Source: Anaerolineales bacterium
Lineage (GTDB): Bacteria > Chloroflexota > Anaerolineae > Anaerolineales > Villigracilaceae
Direction: 5' to 3'
DNA length: 64,000 bases
NCBI GenBank assembly: GCA_016789305.1
Contig: JAEURJ010000005.1
Coordinates: 44,486-108,485 of the forward strand
Made by a program: the position numbers and the translations under genes. The notes under the pieces were generated by a model. It was not told the origin of the DNA. It searched no databases and worked only from the letters and a program-made list of their open reading frames with translations. Below, one piece after another: positions 33,448 through 41,211 of this stretch (position 1 is its first letter; the number at the start of each line of letters is the position of its first letter).

Positions 33448-33831
33448 TTATTCCCAATCGATCCACTGGCGACCTTGAAACCCCGCTTCAATCTCGTGCC
33501 AAAACTGGATTTTGCCCTCGTCATATTTCCAACACAGATAGATTTCCCTGCCATCCTTCAACGCGACGAAGTCGATCAGCCCGATGGTCAGGTCTTTGAC
33601 TTCGATGCCCATATCCTGAATCTGATGAAGCAGCGCATCGAGATGATCGAATTCCACAAGCAGCCTGCTCAACTCCGGGTTGCCCCCATTCCCGGCGGAT
33701 TTCTGCACCATTGACCAAAGCTCCGGCTGCCGCGCACGGATCTTGTCTCCGATATCCATCATCTCTTTTAGGATGGGGCGGACGATCTCAAGAGTTTCGT
33801 TCGCTTCTTTAAGTGTGTAATGTTTTGCCAT
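33448..33831 (-). CDS. DUF2203 family protein
   Basis: 127 residues from the ATG at 33829-33831. Family pattern: KHYTLKEANETLEIVRPIL at the start, a helical hairpin, then GIEVKDLTIGLIDFVA and YLCWKYDEGKIQFWHE. DUF2203 is a small soluble family of unknown role, spread through Chloroflexota and others. The start was chosen because the family begins with this segment and because a reverse-strand TATACT (33838-33843) ends 6 bases before it; the longer frame would start inside that box. Confidence 0.9.
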   Translation of the reverse strand: MAKHYTLKEANETLEIVRPILKEMMDIGDKIRARQPELWSMVQKSAGNGGNPELSRLLVEFDHLDALLHQIQDMGIEVKDLTIGLIDFVALKDGREIYLCWKYDEGKIQFWHEIEAGFQGRQWIDWE

Positions 33832-33837
33832 GCCGGG

Positions 33838-33843
33838 AGTATA
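33838..33843 (-). promoter_or_regulatory. -10 box (TATACT) 6 bases before the DUF2203 start
   Basis: TATACT preceded by TG, then six bases and ATG, with no ribosome-binding site. A leaderless mRNA is predicted. Confidence 0.5.
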
Positions 33844-34002
33844 CACCAAAGGAAAGAGATGGCTGAGTAATTGCCTCTTTTACATCTCAATCGGCATAGG
33901 ACTAATTTCCACGCCGAACAAAGGTGACGGCCACGCGGGCCTTGCAAAAGGTATTGCCTTGTCTCCCACCTTCTATTACCTACTGTAATTCTGACATCGT
34001 TC

Positions 34003-34674
34003 CTAAGGCAATATTGTAAGCAGCACTGGTTCAGCCTCTAATTTGCCAACCCAAGCTGAAATATCAGCATAATAGATTTGATCCCTACCATCAATTTGAT
34101 ATCCTATATCTGTATTCTCATAGATAATTCCAACCCAATACTTTCCAGATGGAAGCTTCGACTCTATCCACTTATCACCTTGCTTTAAATAGACCAAATT
34201 TGGAATCTCAAGATTGACCTCTTTTACATTATGCGAATCAAGGTTTTGAAAGTCGACAGGTAGTAACGGGGCTCCCAAAATATAAGGGGTATCGAGCAGC
34301 AGAAGTGGAGTTCGTAACTGAAGGATCGAATCCACTGGGACAATAGAATATATCAATACTGATTTTGGGGCCCAATCGTCCAACATATCGGATTGTCGAG
34401 GAACTCTTACAACCACAGGATTATCTGTGTCGTTCGAAAGACGAAGAGTAACGGGTATTGGTTCGCCGAAATATATCGAGCTTTTCTCCATTTTGAAGGT
34501 GAAACTCAACTGATACCGCATCTTTTCGACGCGGCTTTCAGCTATGGCGTATTGATCTTCCAACGAATATTCACGATGACCAAATCTGCAACCCACTACA
34601 ACTAACAGCAGTATTTGTAAGATTGCGAGCCTCGGCAGCCTTTTTTCTAAACTAAAAGTGGAAAGAAATTTCAT
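34003..34674 (-). CDS. Lipoprotein of unknown function
   Basis: 223 residues. A basic N-terminus (EKRLPR), a hydrophobic run and the lipobox VVGC with Cys28 make it a lipoprotein. The mature part is beta-rich: SSIYFGEPIPVTLRLSND looks like the edge strand of an Ig/fibronectin-type domain of proteins that modulate outer surfaces, followed by VNLEIPNLVYLKQGDKW and LPSGKYWVGIIYENTD. No enzyme motif. The codon use is more AT-rich than neighbouring genes. Flanked by gaps of about 150 bases without genes. Confidence 0.65.
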   Translation of the reverse strand: MKFLSTFSLEKRLPRLAILQILLLVVVGCRFGHREYSLEDQYAIAESRVEKMRYQLSFTFKMEKSSIYFGEPIPVTLRLSNDTDNPVVVRVPRQSDMLDDWAPKSVLIYSIVPVDSILQLRTPLLLLDTPYILGAPLLPVDFQNLDSHNVKEVNLEIPNLVYLKQGDKWIESKLPSGKYWVGIIYENTDIGYQIDGRDQIYYADISAWVGKLEAEPVLLTILP

Positions 34675-34785
34675 AATTTAATTCCTCTACTTGTCGCAAG
34701 ACTGTGTTCCCACTAAGAGCCGACGATACCATACATATTCCAAGCATAAATTATACGCCTTTCCCGGCAAGGGATACATCAAAGA

Positions 34786-34811
34786 AAAAGGCGGCTGATG
34801 AGCCGCCTTTT
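34786..34811 (-). terminator. Terminator of the copper operon
   Basis: AAAAGGCGGCT and AGCCGCCTTTT around GATG; on the reverse strand the run TTTTTCTTTG follows. It closes the operon just past the second copper-chaperone gene. Confidence 0.88.
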
Positions 34812-34817
34812 CAAAAC

Positions 34818-35030
34818 TTACGCAATAATTGCTGTATATCCCTTTTTCTTTACCGCCGCCACAATCTGTTCATCGGTGAGTTTCGACTCATCAAACTCGA
34901 TGACCATTTCCAGCCGGTGATAACTGGCATTGATCTCTTTCACGCCGTCGAGGCTGTCTTCGAGAGATTCAAGTTTCATCGCGCAGTTGGAACAGGTCAT
35001 ATCGGGGACTTTGAAGGTTTTTTTGATCAT
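34818..35030 (-). CDS. Heavy-metal-associated (CopZ-like) copper chaperone
   Basis: 70 residues from the ATG at 35028-35030, where the family begins (MIKKTFKVPDMTCSNCAMKL). MTCSNC is the metal-binding CxxC motif. The rest follows the ferredoxin-like HMA fold and ends in KKKGYTAIIA. It binds Cu(I) in the cytoplasm and hands it to partners such as the P-type ATPase CopA, encoded upstream on the same strand. The palindrome at 35042-35075 lies between it and the SafE-like gene, so its expression may differ from the rest. It is the second HMA protein of this run, with a more classical motif than the one at 39503. Confidence 0.92.
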   Translation of the reverse strand: MIKKTFKVPDMTCSNCAMKLESLEDSLDGVKEINASYHRLEMVIEFDESKLTDEQIVAAVKKKGYTAIIA

Positions 35031-35041
35031 AGTTGCCTCAA

Positions 35042-35075
35042 AGGTGACAGTCACTTTCGAAAGTGACTGTCACCT
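35042..35075. repeat. Palindromic repeat, TGACAGTCAC family, copy 3 (perfect)
   Basis: Two 17-base arms, AGGTGACAGTCACTTTC and its exact reverse complement, abut without a loop. Same family as 768-809 and 1792-1824. It lies in the 51-base gap between two genes of the copper operon. Confidence 0.85.
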
Positions 35076-35081
35076 GATAAT

Positions 35082-36305
35082 TTATTCAAACAGGATCACG
35101 CCGGTATACATCCCCATTGAACAGGTAAAGTTCATTTTCGTACCTGATTTTTGCGGCGGCAGGTCCACTTGAACTGTGCCGGTATCAGGCAGTAATTGAT
35201 ACACGTTCAACGAGGGGATGACAAAGTCGCGTGCGCAGGAATACGTTTTATTCGTGACCAGATTCAAAATAAGCGACCTGTCTGCGGGGGCCTTGAGGGT
35301 GGTCGGGAAATAACCGTCATTTTTCACATTCAAGATAATTTCACCGTCCACTGCTACAGGTTGGGAAGCGGGAGTCTCAGCTGCTGAACTGCTTTCGGAC
35401 GGAAGCAGGCCGCGAGCGTCGTCCTGAGCGGTTAGTCGAAGGATCATGTTTTGAAGCGAGAGGGGCGAGCCGATCAAGTTGAGTCCGCTGTTGACGGTGA
35501 CGAGTCCCAGGATCAACACCACAACGGCCACAAATCGCATGAAGAATTTTTCAAGCCGCGCGCCGAGCTCCGTGGTCAAATAAGCGACGATGAAAAATAC
35601 GGGGCTGGTCCCAAGCGTGAATGCAAACATCAACGCCGCGCCCATCATCAAACTGCCGGTGCCAAGCGCGGTCGCCATCATTGCCTGAGTCACGCCGCAT
35701 GGAATGAAGATGGTCAGCGCGCCGAGGAAGAGCGGAGTAAAAGTATCCGTGCCCTTGGCGGTTCTGCGGATATAGCGTGTGATGAATTTCGGCGGTTCAA
35801 TGGAGAAGTACCGAAAGATCGGGTGGACGTTGAACATGCGCAAGCCGTTGCCGATCATGAAGAGGCCGATCAAGATCATTAAGATCGCGCGCGACATCGG
35901 GCTGATGGCAAAGTACGAGCCAAGCCAGCCGAGGAACGCTCCCAATAAAGTGTAGACAACGAGTTTCGCAACAAGAAAAAGAAAGATCGGGAAGGCACTG
36001 CTGGTCCGCGCGACAGGTCCCTGCTTTGACTTTTTGCCACCTGAAATTTGCCCTGCATAATCCTGCTCGATCTGATGAGCGAGCGAACTTGCGAGCAACC
36101 CGCCCTGCACCGCAAGGCAGCTCAACCCGCCGGTGGTGATGCCGGTAATGAACGCCACCATCAATTGCCCCATCGTGCCCGAGTCATTCAAAAAGCCCTC
36201 GGTGCCGGATTGAAACAGAACCATTGAAATTGCAATGGCAATAAAGACAACGCCAATTGTGATAACGACAACAGGGTCAAGCGATTTGTTTTGTTGTTTT
36301 TTCAT
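35082..36305 (-). CDS. SafE/TauE-like membrane protein with C-terminal cupredoxin-like domain
   Basis: 407 residues. Residues 10-280 hold about seven helices of the SafE/UreH-like transporter family, including GGLSCLAVQGGLLASS and PCGVTQAMMATAL, where the two Cys-bearing helices resemble DsbD/CcdA-like transporters. After a Ser/Pro linker, residues 315-407 form a cupredoxin-like domain: ILNVKNDGYFPTTLKA, TYSCARDFVIPS and a C-terminal NFTCSMGMYTG, with Cys and Met as possible copper ligands. In copper gene clusters such proteins are thought to move or present copper at the membrane. The position between copA and copZ supports that. Confidence 0.85.
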   Translation of the reverse strand: MKKQQNKSLDPVVVITIGVVFIAIAISMVLFQSGTEGFLNDSGTMGQLMVAFITGITTGGLSCLAVQGGLLASSLAHQIEQDYAGQISGGKKSKQGPVARTSSAFPIFLFLVAKLVVYTLLGAFLGWLGSYFAISPMSRAILMILIGLFMIGNGLRMFNVHPIFRYFSIEPPKFITRYIRRTAKGTDTFTPLFLGALTIFIPCGVTQAMMATALGTGSLMMGAALMFAFTLGTSPVFFIVAYLTTELGARLEKFFMRFVAVVVLILGLVTVNSGLNLIGSPLSLQNMILRLTAQDDARGLLPSESSSAAETPASQPVAVDGEIILNVKNDGYFPTTLKAPADRSLILNLVTNKTYSCARDFVIPSLNVYQLLPDTGTVQVDLPPQKSGTKMNFTCSMGMYTGVILFE

Positions 36306-36326
36306 CTGGCCTCAAATAATAAAATC

Positions 36327-36363
36327 AATTGAGACACGAAGAATAAAACTTCGTGTCTCAATT
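36327..36363 (-). terminator. Terminator-like hairpin after the copper-operon lipoprotein
   Basis: Arms AATTGAGACACGAAG and CTTCGTGTCTCAATT are perfect around 7 bases; on the reverse strand GATTTTATTATTT follows. It may be an internal terminator that lowers expression of the last two copper genes. Confidence 0.7.
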
Positions 36364-36374
36364 TTCAAAGTAAT

Positions 36375-36884
36375 CTAGCGCTTGCCGCCATCCCAAACTA
36401 CGAAAGGCATGTTGATCACAACACCCGGCTGTTCAATGGTGAGCTCACCGGCCTTTTCCGCATCCAACACCTCGGCAGCGGATTTCAACTCACGGACTTT
36501 CGAAGGGTCCACCCATGTGATCACGTTCAAACGGCGCAGCGGAGTATAACCATCTGTGCCGGCGGGCTTGTCAAAAACATCGGGCTGGAAGCCAAAAGGG
36601 CCGGAACCTTCAATGCCATTGGTAAATACATACACATTGGCCAATGATTCGTCAGGCACATTTGCCAAGGAAGGTACGAGAATGACCGGCGATTTCATCA
36701 TGCCCGTCAGTTTTTCGGCAACACCGGCATCCGAAGCTTCGGTATGGACGAAATAAATTTCCTTGCCTTCGGCGTATGCCCTGCCAGCAGGCAGTTCAGC
36801 CTTGGGCATTTCCGGAGCTTTGGGAGCGCAGGCAGCCAGTGTGAGGAGAAGTACTGCAAAAATTAAATAAGCGATCTTTTTCAT
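36375..36884 (-). CDS. Copper-operon lipoprotein of unknown function
   Basis: 169 residues from the ATG at 36882-36884, with AGGATA before it. Signal peptide with lipobox LAAC (Cys19). The mature part contains KEIYFVHTEASDAGVAEKLT, PVILVPSLANVPDESLANVYVF and VNMPFVVWDGGKR-like end pieces; there are no cysteines or Met-rich motifs in it that would bind copper, and I do not recognise the family. It lies between copA and the SafE-cupredoxin gene on the same strand, so an extracytoplasmic role in copper handling is a guess from context. Confidence 0.75.
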   Translation of the reverse strand: MKKIAYLIFAVLLLTLAACAPKAPEMPKAELPAGRAYAEGKEIYFVHTEASDAGVAEKLTGMMKSPVILVPSLANVPDESLANVYVFTNGIEGSGPFGFQPDVFDKPAGTDGYTPLRRLNVITWVDPSKVRELKSAAEVLDAEKAGELTIEQPGVVINMPFVVWDGGKR

Positions 36885-36956
36885 ATTAAAGTTATCCTTT
36901 TCTTCAACAGGCTTTTTCAAGCCTCATCCTCTGAGCATAAAATTCATCGAGCCAAT

Positions 36957-39446
36957 TTATATTTTGACACTTCGCAGCCGCAGACTATTCGTCACCACAA
37001 AGACACTGCTGAATGCCATTGCGCCGGCTGCAAGCATCGGGTTCAAATATCCAAGCGCGGCAGCAGGGATCAAGATTACATTGTAGATGAATGCCCAAAA
37101 CAGATTCTGTTTGATTGTCGAAAGGGTTCTGCGCGAAAGATGGATCGCACGCGCAACACCGCGCAAATCACCGCTCATCAAAGTGACAGGAGCAGCAGCC
37201 ATCGCCACATCTGTTCCCGTGCCAATCGCGAGGCCAACATCCGCCTGGGCAAGCGCCGGCGCATCGTTGACACCATCACCGACCATGGCCACCACGTTTT
37301 CAGGTTTGAACGTTTTCAGGTTTGAACGTTCCAACATTCCAACTTGTAAACGTTTAACTTCACTTGATTTTCCTTCTGGTAAAACTTCGGCTAATACTTG
37401 ATCAACGCCAACCTGCTTCGCAATCGCGTCCGCAGTTTTTTGGTTGTCGCCGGTGATCATCGCAACTTTCAATCCCATTTTGTGCAGGTCTGCAATCGCA
37501 TCCTTCGAACTATCCTTGATCGTATCCGCCACGGCAATAATGCCAGCGGCTTCGTTATCAATCGCGACCAGCATTGCAGTCTTTGCCTCGGATTGCAAAC
37601 GTGACACTTCGGACTCGAGACCCTTCAATTGGATTCCACGTGCCTCGAACATTCTCACATTCCCGACGATGACGCTTCTTCCGTCGACCTCGGCCTGCAC
37701 GCCATGCCCGGCTTCTGCTTTAAACCCGGCAGGTTCCACCAACTTCAACCCGCGAGTCGTAGCTTCTGCCCAAATGGATTCACCCAACGGATGCTCACTC
37801 CCCTTTTCAACCGAAGCAGCGAGGCGCAGTAATTCATCCGCTTTCCATTTGTCAGTCACAACAATGTCCGTCACAGCAGGTTGACCTTTTGTAATTGTCC
37901 CCGTTTTATCGAGAACAACCACACTCACTCTTCCTGCACGTTCCAACGCTTCGCTGTTGCGGAAGAGGATTCCAACTTCCGCACCTTTGCCGGTGCCGAC
38001 CATAATGGCAGTCGGCGTGGCCAATCCCATCGCACACGGACAGGCGATCACCAACACAGCGACCATGTAAATCAAGGCCCGTGTGAAATTATCGATATCG
38101 GAATTGATCGGCAACGATGGACCGAAGAAATACCAGCCAGCAAACGTCGTCAACGCAATGCCGATCACAATCGGCACAAACACAGCCGAAACCTGGTCCG
38201 CCATTTTTTGAATGGGCGCCTTGCTTCCCTGTGCATCTTCAACGAGTTTGACGATCTGCGCCAGCGCGGTTTCTTTTCCAACCTTGGTTGCTTCGAATTT
38301 CAACATGCCCAATTTGTTCAATGTCGCGCCGATGACCGCGTCACCGGGCTTCTTTTCAACTGGCAACGATTCGCCCGTCAGCATGGATTCGTCAATGGCA
38401 CTGCGGCCTTCGACGACCACACCATCCACAGGGATCTTTTCGCCGGGCTTGACCAGAACAATGTCACCGACGCGCACATCATCGATCGAGACTTCAGCCT
38501 CCACCCCGTCGCGAATGACACGGGCGGTCTTGGCGCGCAGGCCCATTAATTTCTTGATCGCCTCGGATGTACGTCCCTTGGCACGCGCTTCGAGGAATTT
38601 TCCAAGCTTGATCAATGTGATGATGACTGCGGCCGTTTCGTAGTAAACGTGTCCCATCAGCAAGCCGAAAGTGATCGGCAACGAATAGAAAAATGCCGCA
38701 GAAGAACCCATCACAATGAGCACATCCATGTTCGCGGATTTATTGCGAATCGCCTTGAACGCACCGACATAATATTGCCAGCCCACATAAAATTGAACAG
38801 GCAGGGCCAGGGCAAGCATCAACCAGCCGAACCAAGGCTGGGCTTCCAGCATCCCTTCCATCGCATTGCCTGTATAAAAAAAGGAAGGCAGCAAGCCAAA
38901 ATCCTTGCCCATCGAGAGCAGGAAAAGCGGGACGGTAAAGATCAAGCCAATGGTCAGCAGGCGGCGTTGTTCGTTGATCTCATGTTCACGCGCCGCGGCT
39001 TCAGCATCCTCGGCGTGGCCACCGAGTTCGACTGCTTCAAATCCAGCAGAGGAGACGGCACGGCGCAATTCCGCCTGTGTAATGATGGTGGGAACATATT
39101 TCACGCGCGCTTTTTCAGTTGTGAAGGTCACCTGTGCTTCCAACACACCTTCCAGTTTGGCAAGCGCCTTCTCCAAACGGCGGGCGTCATTGTCATCAGA
39201 CAACCGTTTGATAACCAAATCTGCTTCGCCGGTGGCAACGCCATATCCCGCGCGGTTGACGCGGGCAATCACGTCGCCAAGGCCAAGCTTGGATGTATCA
39301 AAATCCACGGTGGCGCGCTCGGAGGAAAGATTAACCACCGCGCTTTGCACGCCATCCAGTTTCTTTAAGTTGCGCTCCACTGTGGCGACACAGTTGGCAC
39401 AGGTCATGCCGGTGATCGGTAATGTTAACTGTCTGGTATCGTTCAT
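36957..39446 (-). CDS. copA: Copper-translocating P-type ATPase
   Basis: 829 residues. An N-terminal HMA domain with GMTCANC (Cys16, Cys19) is followed by a second HMA-like domain (about 76-142) whose metal motif is lost (KRLSDDNDA at the place of GMTCxxC). The core has eight membrane helices, TGES (357-360), the transmembrane CPC (469-471) that defines Cu(I) pumps, phosphorylation site DKTGT (Asp513) and [16 protein letters not shown]. It pumps Cu(I) out of the cytoplasm using ATP. Downstream of csoR and a copper-chaperone gene, which points to CsoR-controlled copper detoxification and possibly supply for copper enzymes. Confidence 0.97.
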   Translation of the reverse strand: MNDTRQLTLPITGMTCANCVATVERNLKKLDGVQSAVVNLSSERATVDFDTSKLGLGDVIARVNRAGYGVATGEADLVIKRLSDDNDARRLEKALAKLEGVLEAQVTFTTEKARVKYVPTIITQAELRRAVSSAGFEAVELGGHAEDAEAAAREHEINEQRRLLTIGLIFTVPLFLLSMGKDFGLLPSFFYTGNAMEGMLEAQPWFGWLMLALALPVQFYVGWQYYVGAFKAIRNKSANMDVLIVMGSSAAFFYSLPITFGLLMGHVYYETAAVIITLIKLGKFLEARAKGRTSEAIKKLMGLRAKTARVIRDGVEAEVSIDDVRVGDIVLVKPGEKIPVDGVVVEGRSAIDESMLTGESLPVEKKPGDAVIGATLNKLGMLKFEATKVGKETALAQIVKLVEDAQGSKAPIQKMADQVSAVFVPIVIGIALTTFAGWYFFGPSLPINSDIDNFTRALIYMVAVLVIACPCAMGLATPTAIMVGTGKGAEVGILFRNSEALERAGRVSVVVLDKTGTITKGQPAVTDIVVTDKWKADELLRLAASVEKGSEHPLGESIWAEATTRGLKLVEPAGFKAEAGHGVQAEVDGRSVIVGNVRMFEARGIQLKGLESEVSRLQSEAKTAMLVAIDNEAAGIIAVADTIKDSSKDAIADLHKMGLKVAMITGDNQKTADAIAKQVGVDQVLAEVLPEGKSSEVKRLQVGMLERSNLKTFKPENVVAMVGDGVNDAPALAQADVGLAIGTGTDVAMAAAPVTLMSGDLRGVARAIHLSRRTLSTIKQNLFWAFIYNVILIPAAALGYLNPMLAAGAMAFSSVFVVTNSLRLRSVKI

Positions 39447-39463
39447 GTTATTTCCTTACCAAG

Positions 39464-39493
39464 GGCCCGACAGGTTTTTCAAAACCTGTCAGG
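39464..39493. repeat. Hairpin between copper-chaperone gene and copA
   Basis: Arms GCCCGACAGGTTTT and AAAACCTGTCAGGC pair with one mismatch around TC. It sits in the 56-base gap between the two genes and could be an attenuator or a scattered genomic palindrome. Confidence 0.6.
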
Positions 39494-39502
39494 CCTCATT
39501 AT

Positions 39503-39721
39503 TTATAACGTGATCAGCCCTTCGGCTGGATAGTTGATCTCAGCGAGAAGTGACTTGATCACTTGCTCATTGGCAGGTGCATCAAAAGTGATTTCCACTT
39601 TCTTTGTGGCTTCATCGGCCTTCACGGATTGAACGCCTTTCAACTCGCCCACTTCAGTTTCAATCGTGTGAGTGCAATGTCCGCAGGAAATCGCGGGGAC
39701 GGTATAAGTAACTGTAGTCAT
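39503..39721 (-). CDS. Heavy-metal-associated domain protein (CopZ-like)
   Basis: 72 residues: an HMA fold with metal motif AISCGHCTHTIE. The typical GMTCxxC Met is replaced by Ile/Ser, but both cysteines are there, together with a nearby His. It should bind Cu(I) or a similar soft metal in the cytoplasm and pass it to CopA, whose gene follows after 56 bases. A second chaperone gene lies at the far end of the run (34818). TTGGGT/GGAG-like bases precede the ATG (AAGGAG, 4 bases). Confidence 0.92.
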   Translation of the reverse strand: MTTVTYTVPAISCGHCTHTIETEVGELKGVQSVKADEATKKVEITFDAPANEQVIKSLLAEINYPAEGLITL

Positions 39722-39763
39722 GGTTTATTTCTCCTTGGGTAATTTATATTTTTTTATTAACAA

Positions 39764-39808
39764 GTGGTTTCGATACGTTCCTCACTTCGTTCGGAACTAC
39801 TCAACCAC
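39764..39808. repeat. Palindromic repeat (GTGGTTTCGATACG type)
   Basis: Outer arms GTGGTT and AACCAC with inner partial pairing GTTCC/GGAAC. This form is a frequent intergenic palindrome in many bacteria. It separates csoR from the first chaperone gene. Confidence 0.55.
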
Positions 39809-39822
39809 CAAACAAACAACTA

Positions 39823-40092
39823 TCAAACTTTTGTAGACATTTCAAATACTTCGGTGATTTCCTTTAAAACCCGCTCACGTTCCTTCTTGTCATTGCCTTG
39901 AATGGCAGTGATCACACAGGAATTGAGATGATCTTCCAGGATTCTCGAGCTGACCTTGTTCAAAGCCGCCTCTATCGCCTGGATCTGGCGGATGACGTCA
40001 ATACAATAGGCATCTTCCTCCACCATACGAATCACGCCGCGCAGGTGGCCCTCGACCGTCTTCAATCTTCGAATTGTGCTGTCATTTTCCAT
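39823..40092 (-). CDS. csoR: CsoR-family copper-sensing repressor
   Basis: 89 residues, all-helical. Pattern of the DUF156 family: RRLKTVEGHLRGVIRMVEED, then Cys30, His55 and Cys59 (AYCIDV and EDHLNSC), which is the C-H-C set used by CsoR to bind Cu(I). Without copper CsoR blocks its operator; with copper it lets go. The run of copper genes follows on the same strand. A G/C-rich operator lies about 40 bases upstream within its promoter, so it is probably autoregulated. Confidence 0.95.
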   Translation of the reverse strand: MENDSTIRRLKTVEGHLRGVIRMVEEDAYCIDVIRQIQAIEAALNKVSSRILEDHLNSCVITAIQGNDKKERERVLKEITEVFEMSTKV

Positions 40093-40133
40093 GGGTACCT
40101 CTGTCTTCCAGATAAAGCGTTTTCGTCTGCTCT

Positions 40134-40152
40134 TACCCCCCCCAGGGGGGTT
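40134..40152 (-). promoter_or_regulatory. Predicted CsoR operator
   Basis: TACCCCCCCC-A-GGGGGGTT is a near-perfect palindrome of the TACCC...GGGTA kind known for CsoR. It lies a few bases downstream of the -10 box on the reverse strand, where binding would block transcription. Confidence 0.75.
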
Positions 40153-40163
40153 GGGGTGGGCAT

Positions 40164-40193
40164 AATATAAACCATCCGATATATCTCTGTCAA
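40164..40193 (-). promoter_or_regulatory. Promoter of the csoR-copper operon
   Basis: On the reverse strand TTGACA (40188-40193) and TATATT (40164-40169) are 18 bases apart. The CsoR operator follows at the expected transcription start. Confidence 0.75.
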
Positions 40194-40219
40194 GCTGATA
40201 AATGTCATCTTCTTCGGTG

Positions 40220-40225
40220 TAAAAT
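40220..40225 (+). promoter_or_regulatory. -10 box (TAAAAT) 6 bases before the Crp/Fnr regulator start
   Basis: TG-TAAAAT, six bases, then ATG at 40232 without a ribosome site; leaderless mRNA predicted. Confidence 0.4.
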
Positions 40226-40231
40226 CACCTT

Positions 40232-40930
40232 ATGAATATTTCCTCATCCGACCTGAAGCAGGTAATCGTCTTTCAGCGTGCCACGGACGAAGAGTTGCAG
40301 CTTATATTGAAAAATAGCATCGTTCGCATGGTGGAGGAAAACGGCTTCTTTTTCTTTCAAGGCGACTCCGCGAACTACCTGTATGTTCTTGTCAGAGGAC
40401 GGGCAAAATTATTGCAAGCCAGTCCGCAGGGACAGCAGGTTAGTCTGCGAATCATTCATCCCTGGCAAATGTTTGGGGCCCTGGGTGCGGTGCGTCAGGA
40501 AGCCACCTACCCTGCCACTGCACAGGCGCTGGAAGAGAGTTCTGCCCTTGCGATCGAAAGTGGGTTCCTGCGGGCATTGGTCGAAAAAAACCCGCGAATT
40601 TCCTTTGACTTGATGACCCTTATGACCACCTATATTCAGGAAATGCAGGCGCGATATCGCGAATTGGCCACGGAACGGGTTGAGCAGAGAGTGGCCAACG
40701 CGCTGATTCGACTGGCCGGGCAATCAGGTCTAAAGTCCAGCAAAGAGGCGGGTATTGAATTATCCTTTTCCAGGCAGGATGTCGCGGAGATGACTGGGAC
40801 CACACTGTACACAATCAGCCGTCTGCTCAGCGAATGGGAACGTCAGGGCTATATTGAAACCGGCAGGGAACGCATAACGATCTTAAAACCCCACGACCTG
40901 GTTAGAATAGCCGAAAATTTGGAAAAATAG
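40232..40930 (+). CDS. Crp/Fnr-family transcription regulator
   Basis: 232 residues. N-terminal cyclic-nucleotide-binding-like barrel (FFFFQGDSANYLYVLVRGRAK), long dimer helix, and C-terminal winged helix with LSFSRQDVAEMTGTTLYTIS as helix-turn-helix. No N-terminal cysteine cluster, so it is not an oxygen-sensing 4Fe-4S FNR; it resembles NO- or redox-responding DNR/NnrR-type members, but the signal is unknown. It directly precedes a DUF1858 gene and a nitrite reductase gene, and an FNR-type palindrome lies between, so it probably activates them. It is divergent from csoR. Confidence 0.9.
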   Translation: MNISSSDLKQVIVFQRATDEELQLILKNSIVRMVEENGFFFFQGDSANYLYVLVRGRAKLLQASPQGQQVSLRIIHPWQMFGALGAVRQEATYPATAQALEESSALAIESGFLRALVEKNPRISFDLMTLMTTYIQEMQARYRELATERVEQRVANALIRLAGQSGLKSSKEAGIELSFSRQDVAEMTGTTLYTISRLLSEWERQGYIETGRERITILKPHDLVRIAENLEK

Positions 40931-40933
40931 TTA

Positions 40934-40949
40934 TTTGCGCCAGCGCAAA
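40934..40949 (+). promoter_or_regulatory. FNR/DNR-like binding site
   Basis: TTTGCGC-CA-GCGCAAA is a 16-base palindrome of the TTGNN-N4-NNCAA kind recognised by Crp/Fnr proteins. Its centre (40941.5) is 41.5 bases before the transcription start predicted from the TATTCT at 40971-40976, which is the standard class II activator position. Confidence 0.6.
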
Positions 40950-40970
40950 GACAGATTGGGGGAAAGACGA

Positions 40971-40976
40971 TATTCT
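40971..40976 (+). promoter_or_regulatory. -10 box (TATTCT) of the DUF1858-nirK unit
   Basis: TATTCT predicts a start near 40983, just before the ATG at 40986. There is no -35 box; the FNR-like palindrome occupies that place. Confidence 0.5.
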
Positions 40977-40985
40977 ATGTCCATA

Positions 40986-41201
40986 ATGAACAAGGATTTG
41001 GAAGTCTTGGATGTGACTGTGTCGGATCTCTTGAAGTCCACACCGTCCACCGTCAGTTTTTTCATCAGCCAGCATACCAGTTGTGTAGGCTGCCGCCTCG
41101 CCCACTTTTGCACACTGCACGATGTGATCAAAACCTACGAGCTTGATGAAGAAAAATTTTTAAAAGAACTTGCCAAATACATGGTTCAAAACAAACAATG
41201 A
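40986..41201 (+). CDS. DUF1858-type small Cys protein
   Basis: 71 residues from the ATG at 40986, the first ATG after the predicted transcription start; an ATG at 40977 would lie upstream of it. The pattern VSDLLKSTPSTVSFFISQHTSCVGCRLAHFCTL fits DUF1858/hybrid-cluster-associated small proteins, which carry a CxxC and sense or assist in NO and nitrogen-oxide metabolism. Cysteines in SCVGC and FC could hold a metal. It lies 10 bases before nirK and after a Crp/Fnr gene, in accord with a role in nitrite/NO handling. Confidence 0.75.
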   Translation: MNKDLEVLDVTVSDLLKSTPSTVSFFISQHTSCVGCRLAHFCTLHDVIKTYELDEEKFLKELAKYMVQNKQ

Positions 41202-41211
41202 GGAGCATAGA

